Positions 59,701 to 64,000 of a stretch of 64,000 nucleotides of DNA are shown piece by piece. The DNA lies in contig JAPTJF010000341.1 of assembly GCA_029339195.1 (NCBI GenBank), forward strand, positions 1 through 64,000, in the 5' to 3' direction. The translations under genes were made by a program, and so were the position numbers. The notes below the pieces were generated by a model, which was given only the letters and a program-made list of their open reading frames with translations, made no database searches and was not told where the DNA came from. This DNA is from Micractinium sp. NFX-FRZ. Its lineage: Eukaryota; Chlorophyta; Trebouxiophyceae; Chlorellales; Chlorellaceae. The first letter of the stretch is position 1; the number at the start of each line of letters is the position of its first letter.

Positions 59701-59848
59701 CCAACCCGTTTGATATTGCGGGGCTGCCGGGGGCCCGGGGCGGGGCCGGCACTGCAGGCTTTGCCCCGCTGGCTTCAGCAGAGGACCCCGCTTGGGGAGA
59801 GCTGGCGCCGCTCGGGCGCAGCCCGCGCAGCCCTGGGGCCTCGCCTGC

Positions 59849-59884
<36 letters not shown>

Positions 59885-59954
59885 GTCGCCAAGCGCTGCT
59901 GGGCAGCCTGGCCGCCGCGCGTCATTTGAGCTGGCAAAAGACAGCTTGCACTGA
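56739..59954 (+). CDS. SLC35F-type (DUF914) nucleotide-sugar/drug-metabolite superfamily transporter
   Basis: This is a 484-aa multi-pass membrane protein of the DMT superfamily. Exons are 56739-56834, 57064-57254, 57704-57972, 58327-58495, 58913-59013 and 59326-59954, in phase. It follows the SLC35F1/F2 pattern: an N-terminal helix GQALAALISGTAVSSTSLA, then APTLQSALNYLLLGVV, LLDVEANFCVVLAYRYTSLT (family DVEAN motif), SVTLLDCFSIPMV, LVLLGATLYALCNVLQE, LGTMGLFGCLWS, and a final helix ending FTW. About ten helices are expected. The C-terminal about 190 residues are cytosolic, Ala/Ser-rich, with two tandem NPFDIAGLP units and poly-Ala from a GCA repeat. Substrate is not inferable. Intron 5 holds telomere-like repeats. 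The C-run 57668-57690 supplies the tract for the exon 3 acceptor. Confidence 0.88.
59028..59101 (+). repeat. Interstitial telomere-like repeats flanked by a duplicated exon edge
   Basis: AACCCTAACCGTAAACCCTA and neighbouring units match the plant/green-algal telomere repeat CCCTAAA. The block sits between the true exon 5 end (TTCTTCTTCTTTGGTGAGTT, 59001-59020) and a near copy, TTCTTCTTCTTCGGTGAGTC (about 59078-59097), which includes the GT donor and the following GGTTT. Confidence 0.8.
59669..59727 (+). repeat. Tandem NPFDIAGLP coding repeat
   Basis: Two adjacent 30-base units encode NPFDIAGLP twice in the SLC35F cytosolic tail (CCGTTTGATATCGCGGGGCT, then CCGTTTGATATTGCGGGGCT). NPF is the classic EH-domain ligand motif. 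Confidence 0.85.
59845..59882 (+). repeat. GCA trinucleotide repeat (poly-Ala)
   Basis: About a dozen GCA triplets code for Ala in the SLC35F tail. It is a likely variable microsatellite. Confidence 0.8.
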
Positions 59955-60473
59955 GGTTGCCGTGCCCCCTTTTCAGCCTCCCAGCCCTTGCCCCCAACCT
60001 TTGTTCTGGATCTCATGTAATCACACTGATGCCCATTTGCAAAAGGCTGGCTTTCTTGTGGTGCTAGCAAATGCGCGGGCATCTGCCAGCCAAATCACAG
60101 GATGTCAGCTGGGCAGACGCACAATGGCAGGCAATGGGGGGCGACTGGTCACTGGCAGGCAACGGGAGGCAACTGGTCGCTGACAGCCCCAGCAGCAGCT
60201 GGAGGCTGCAAGTGCAGATGCATGTATGGGGCGCGCAGGGGCCGGCAGAAGGTCTGGATGGGGGGCTTTGAATCTACACAAACTGTGCCAGTAGGCACTA
60301 CATATGGCACTACACGTGAACGAAGTGCTTTGCTGCGCGCTCTCCATGGGGTGCTGCTGTGCCCAGCGGGGCAGGGGGCTTCAACGGCGACGGCTGGCTG
60401 CAGTGGGGACCACGTCAGTTCCATGCAGCTTGCCGTCTTGATTGGCTCGCAAGCATGTTCTTTTTTTGCTGCC
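59955..60473. other. Convergent 3' intergenic stretch
   Basis: It holds the SLC35F 3' UTR with TGTAA at 60016-60020 and the 3' end of the minus-strand AAAP gene. A small tandem motif, GGCAGGCAA...GGGGGCGACTGGTC, occurs near 60126-60180. No gene is seen. Confidence 0.45.
60016..60020 (+). terminator. TGTAA polyadenylation signal of the SLC35F gene
   Basis: It lies 62 bases past the stop codon. Confidence 0.55.
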
Positions 60474-63400
60474 TCAGTCGGAAATTGGGTCCTTGTAGAA
60501 GGCCACACGGATGAGGCCCGCAAGCCCGATGACAATGCCCACCAGCATCAGCAGCGCGCCCACGATCCTGCGGGTGCCAGCGGCGGGTGTCGTGGGGGAC
60601 GGTGTGGAGGGGCCAGCGAGGCAGGCCGCGCGGGAGGTGCATGCGGCGGAAGAAAGCAGGGGTGGTGCAGGGCGGCGGGAGGGCGGGGGAGCACACAGCC
60701 ATGCCTGCAGGGAGGCTCACCTGTGGCTTTGCCTGTCAGGCGCGCAAGCTGGAAGGGCTGCCGCTTTTCGGGCGAAAGCGGCAGCCCTTGCAGCTTCTGG
60801 TCCTGGCAGGCAAAGCCACAGTGAGCCTCCCCTGGCAAGCAGAGAACCAAGATCCTGCACACTGCAAAAAGACAAAGCACACACAATGGAACCCAGGCCT
60901 GGCGAGGGTGCGCCCGCTGCCAGCGCCGCCCCAGCACGTACCCGCGGCTGCGGCGGGCGCCACCCGACTCTGTGAGCTCCTCCCTCAGCGAGGCGTACAG
61001 CAGGCCGGGGAAGATGAAGGCGATGGCCACGCCTGGGAGCAGGGGGGGGGCGAGCAGGCGCGTCATGTGTGTGTGCGCAACTGCGCAGGCAGGCGCACGC
61101 GCACGCTGGGCAGGCACACCGTGACGTGAAGAACGCGCCCTTTGGCACCCGCGCCCCTGTCCACCAACCACCATCAGCACACCCGCGCACGAATGCACTC
61201 CCCACCTGCGGTTGACCCCACATGAAGTTGGCATCTGGCCAGGCAGGCACACACAAACACACTTGCACAGGCAGGTGCGCAGGCACGCTGTGAGGTGAAT
61301 AACATGCCCTCCGGCTCCCCCGGGTCCCCGCAGCCCACCCACCCACAACCGCAACACACCCACACCCACGCACGCACACCACCCACCCACCTGCGGTTGA
61401 CCCCAGGATGATGAGTGGCTCCCAGATGGAGGTGATGTAGGCGGCTGCCCAGTACACGCCACCCAGCGTCAGGTATGTGATCAGCCAGAAACCGGGGCCC
61501 TGCAGCGGGAGTAGTGCCCAGTCTTGAGTGCTGGCAGCAAGCAAGGGGATGAGAGGCAGCTGCACCGCAGACGAGCTTTTAGACACAGTAGGCAATGGCG
61601 GGCTGGCAGCAGTGCCGTCCAGTGTGGACCGGACGGTGTGGCCCGGACGGCTCCCTGCCGGCTGCAAGCAGGCGGCGTGCATGGCATCACGGCAACCGCC
61701 GCCATCCCCACCCCACCCCACCTGCAGCGTCTGGCGGAAGAGCAGCTTCCACCTGCGTGGGGAGAGGGCGGGTGGCGCCACCTCAGCACTCACGCCAGCG
61801 GCTCATGGCAGAGGCGACACATTGCACCAAGGCAGGGGGCAAGCACCAGACAGAACAACCCACGCGTGCCTGACACGGCGGTAGAGAAGCAACAGCAACA
61901 GCAGACAGCAGCACTGGTCGGGCTGGGCAGGCAGGCGGAGCTGTGCAGGCATCCGGCACGGCGCGACTCACAGGCTGTCCCTGAAGGGGTGCATCTGCAG
62001 GGGGAAGGTTGCCAGGAGGGATACCAGGAAGGACAGGCGGACGAGCATGAAGCCTGCAGGAAGGGTGGCAGGCAAAGGGGCAGAAAAGAGGGGGCGGTGA
62101 GGTTGCCTTTGGGGGTGGTTGCCAGAAGGGGGACGATTAGGGCAGGAGGTGGACCAGGAACCAGCGGCAAACCAGCGTGGAGCCTGCAGAGGGATGATGG
62201 GGAAGGAAGGGATGGGAAAGGGGTTTGGGGCGCCAAGGTGGGGCACTACTGAGGGGCGGGGCAGGGCTGAGCACGCACCCCGGCAGGGCACCCGCCACTC
62301 ACCCGCCTGCGCCATGCGCGTCCACACCAGGTGGCTCAGCGCCTTCACCGTGAAGTTCTCCAGCACGTCTGGCCTCAGGTGCTTGGAGCCAAAGAGGCCG
62401 TAGGAGCAGACGGAGATGACGAGGAAGGCAAACGTGGAGATGCTGTAAAGGAGGGGGTGGCAGCAGGTGAGGGCATGCACGTGGTGGGAGCCTTGCTGGG
62501 GCGCTGGGTGAAGAGAAGCAGGCGGTGGCGAGACGAAAGTCAAAGGTGGAGATGCTGCGGGGGAGCAGGGGGAGGGCGAGTGTGCAAAGTAGAGTGAAGC
62601 AAATTGGAGGGAAAAAGTGTAAAGTCTGGAAGCCCGTGCATGAGAGGGGAGGACTGATTTGAGCAGACGGAGATGACGAGGAGGGCAAAGGTGGAGATGC
62701 TGTAAAGGAGGGGGGGAGGGGCATGCATGCATGCCATGGCAGCAGTCGTGTTGGGCGGGAGGATCAAGAGGAGCAGATGGAGCTGACAAGAAGGGCATAG
62801 TAGAAAGCGCACCCCAGTCTGGGGGGGTGCTTGGATTGCTACCGCCAACCCGCACACTACACTCACGCCCGCACAGCATGCCCAGCAGGACAGCGGCCCC
62901 TCACCTGAGCGCCACTGCCGACACATTGTCCACCTGGTTCTCTCGGATGTAGGTGAGGTCGCGCATCTGAGGGAGGTGGGCGTGGGGGAGCGGAGCGGGG
63001 GCAGGAGGTGTCAGCACAGGTGGCCAGCCACGTCCCCTGCGGGCGAGAGGCAGGAGTGGCAGGAGGGGCGACGAGAGATGTTTGGGAAGGGCCAAAAAAT
63101 GGGCGAGGCAAACCCACAATTTGGGGGATGTCAGATGTGCAGTGCAGGTCAGGTCACGCATATGGAGGGCCATACGAGCGGCGGGAGAACAAGATACGTC
63201 CAGGGGGCAGGGAGGGGCACCGTTGTGTGCCGAATGTGCGAGGGCGGGCGGGCCAGAGACGATTCTGGACGTTTGTGCGCCGGGACATGGACTGGGTGAA
63301 CAACCCTTCCTGACGCCCTGGCCCTTATCAAGCTCATGCACACAATCACCCCTCCTCCCTCTGCCGACATCCCCCAGGCTGACCCGGCCTCCCCTCCATC

Positions 63401-64000
63401 CCGCCACATAAATGCCCATTTCCCCTCACCGTGTGCCCCAGGCTGATCTGGCACATGTAGGCCACCGTCAGGATTGGCAGCACCCCCACCATCTGGACAG
63501 CGCTCTCAAACCCCTTGCCCTTGAACGTGTGGCTCTTAGGCCACCTGCAGGGGACAGGGGCGGGTGGGGTGGGGCAGGTGGAGGGAGGAGGGAGGCTCAG
63601 CCTTGCAGGGTGTGTGCGGTGGGCAGGAGGATCCGGTTTGGTGCATCACTGGCGCAAGGGACGGTGCCTGTCAAGCTGTGCCGCCAAGCTGTCCCGCCCT
63701 CTGCTGCTATCCCTCCCGATTTGCCCTGGCAGAGCAGCAGGTACAGGTGCGTTCATCTCCTATTTTTGCACTGTCTTTGCCCGCCTTTGCACTGCCTGTG
63801 TACTGCCGTTGTGCCCCCTCCCCCCCTCCCCCGAGGCCCTCCCTAACCACCTAGCCAGCTCATCGTCTGCAGGTCCCTGTTTGAATCTCGCAACATGCAG
63901 AGCAGCAGGGTGCCTGCCCTGCCTCCACTCCTACACTTGTACACCCCCCTCCCCCTCCCCACACGCCCCTCACCAGTTCATCGGCTGCAGGTCCCCGTTT
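60474..64000 (-). CDS. AAAP/SLC38-type amino-acid transporter (5' part beyond the window)
   Basis: This is the C-terminal about 250 aa of a multi-pass amino-acid permease. Nine exons lie in the window: >64000-63974, 63544-63430, 62966-62905, 62442-62303, 62053-61972, 61752-61722, 61499-61391, 61032-60942 and 60567-60474, all in phase. Features typical of AAAP proteins are WPKSHTFKGKGFESAVQ, LPILTVAYMCQIS, MRDLTYIRENQVDNVSAVAL, the helix STFAFLVISVCSYGLFG with DVLENF, RLSFLVSLLATFPLQMHPFR, YLTLGGVYWAAAYI, and VAIAFIFPGLLYASLR with REELTES. The last helix, VGALLMLVGIVIGLAGLI, ends in AFYKDPISD. Several introns contain copies of exon edges, and the last intron contains a long inverted repeat. 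The first exon in the window (ending DLQPMN plus two bases) is inferred from phase and is the weakest part. Confidence 0.8.
60703..60840. repeat. Long inverted repeat (hairpin) in the last AAAP intron
   Basis: The left arm (about 60710-60769) contains GGCTTTGCCTG and GGGCTGCCGCTTTTC. The right arm (about 60773-60832) is its imperfect reverse complement, with GAAAGCGGCAGCCC and CAGGCAAAGCCACAG, closed by a very short loop near CGGGC. The outer ends GGGAGGCTCAC and GTGAGCCTCCC also pair, so the arms are about 60 bases. It could be a foldback (MITE-like) element or a small-RNA precursor. I see no ORF for a transposase. Confidence 0.85.
61200..61220 (-). repeat. Copy of an AAAP exon donor edge
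   Basis: CCCACCTGCGGTTGACCCCA occurs here and again at 61387-61406, where it is the true end (…GGGTCAACCGCAG|GTGGG) of the exon ending at 61391. The sequences between and around suggest a tandem duplication of about 187 bases. Confidence 0.85.
62527..62716 (-). repeat. Copies of an AAAP exon acceptor edge
   Basis: GAGCAGACGGAGATGACGAG and the following 34 bases at 62660-62714 repeat the start of the exon at 62442 (62403-62455) with about two differences by eye, including the CTTTACAG acceptor. A shorter, more diverged copy (GGTGGAGATGCTG) lies at about 62540-62556. Confidence 0.88.
63140..63170 (-). repeat. Diverged copy of another AAAP exon edge
   Basis: AGGTCAGGTCACGCATATGG resembles AGGTGAGGTCGCGCATCTGA (62951-62970), the start of the exon at 62966. 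The acceptor is destroyed in the copy. Confidence 0.6.
63851..63890 (-). repeat. Copy of the right-most AAAP exon edge
   Basis: AGCTCATCGTCTGCAGGTCC with CTGTTT repeats AGTTCATCGGCTGCAGGTCC with CCGTTT (63975-64000). In the copy the donor position reads GGCTAGG instead of GGTGAGG, so the splice site is lost. Confidence 0.7.

Noticed and set aside
1..64000. Prokaryotic, viral or transposase genes, operons or defence systems
   Set aside because: All supported genes are intron-rich nuclear genes. I found no transposase, reverse transcriptase, integrase, CRISPR repeat or phage-like module on either strand.

Overview
The window looks like nuclear DNA of a GC-rich green alga, most likely a coccoid Chlorella-type trebouxiophyte (inference). 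Genes are broken into many short exons by GT-AG and an unusual number of GC-AG introns. Several 3' ends carry the green-algal poly(A) signal TGTAA. Plant-type outer-envelope (OEP80), VASt and ALDH2-family proteins are present, and one intron holds plant-type telomere units (CCCTAAA). I rebuilt the gene models by hand from splice sites, reading phase and protein similarity. Almost all models keep phase through every junction.

Layout, left to right: a 62-aa membrane microprotein (minus); a CFAP53-like axonemal coiled-coil protein (plus); OEP80, an Omp85-family protein of the chloroplast outer envelope, in 18 exons (minus); a roughly 1195-aa low-complexity protein of unknown role (minus); ribosomal protein eL37 (plus); a Canopy-family ER protein (plus); a 514-aa aldehyde dehydrogenase in 21 exons (plus); a 3.5-kb G-rich stretch with no gene; a 299-aa unknown protein (minus); a gamma-glutamylcyclotransferase-fold protein (minus); a bZIP transcription factor (plus); a hemerythrin-HHE protein (plus); a roughly 1400-aa VASt / transmembrane / dysferlin-domain protein (minus); an SLC35F-type transporter (plus); and the 3' half of an AAAP amino-acid transporter running off the right edge (minus).

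The genes form no pathway. They are ordinary housekeeping and membrane genes in mixed orientation, with short divergent promoters (for example 1649-2009 and 40772-41133) and short convergent 3' regions.

The most striking property lies in the introns. In OEP80, ALDH, bZIP, HHE, the GGCT-like gene, the VASt-DysF gene, SLC35F and AAAP, introns carry degenerate copies of the neighbouring exon edge together with its splice site. In SLC35F the two copies flank telomere-like repeats. This suggests introns growing, or being born, by short tandem duplication across splice sites. Other notable items are a long inverted repeat in an AAAP intron, a duplicated bZIP exon that would give a zipper-less isoform, and a ciliary gene in what is probably a non-motile alga.
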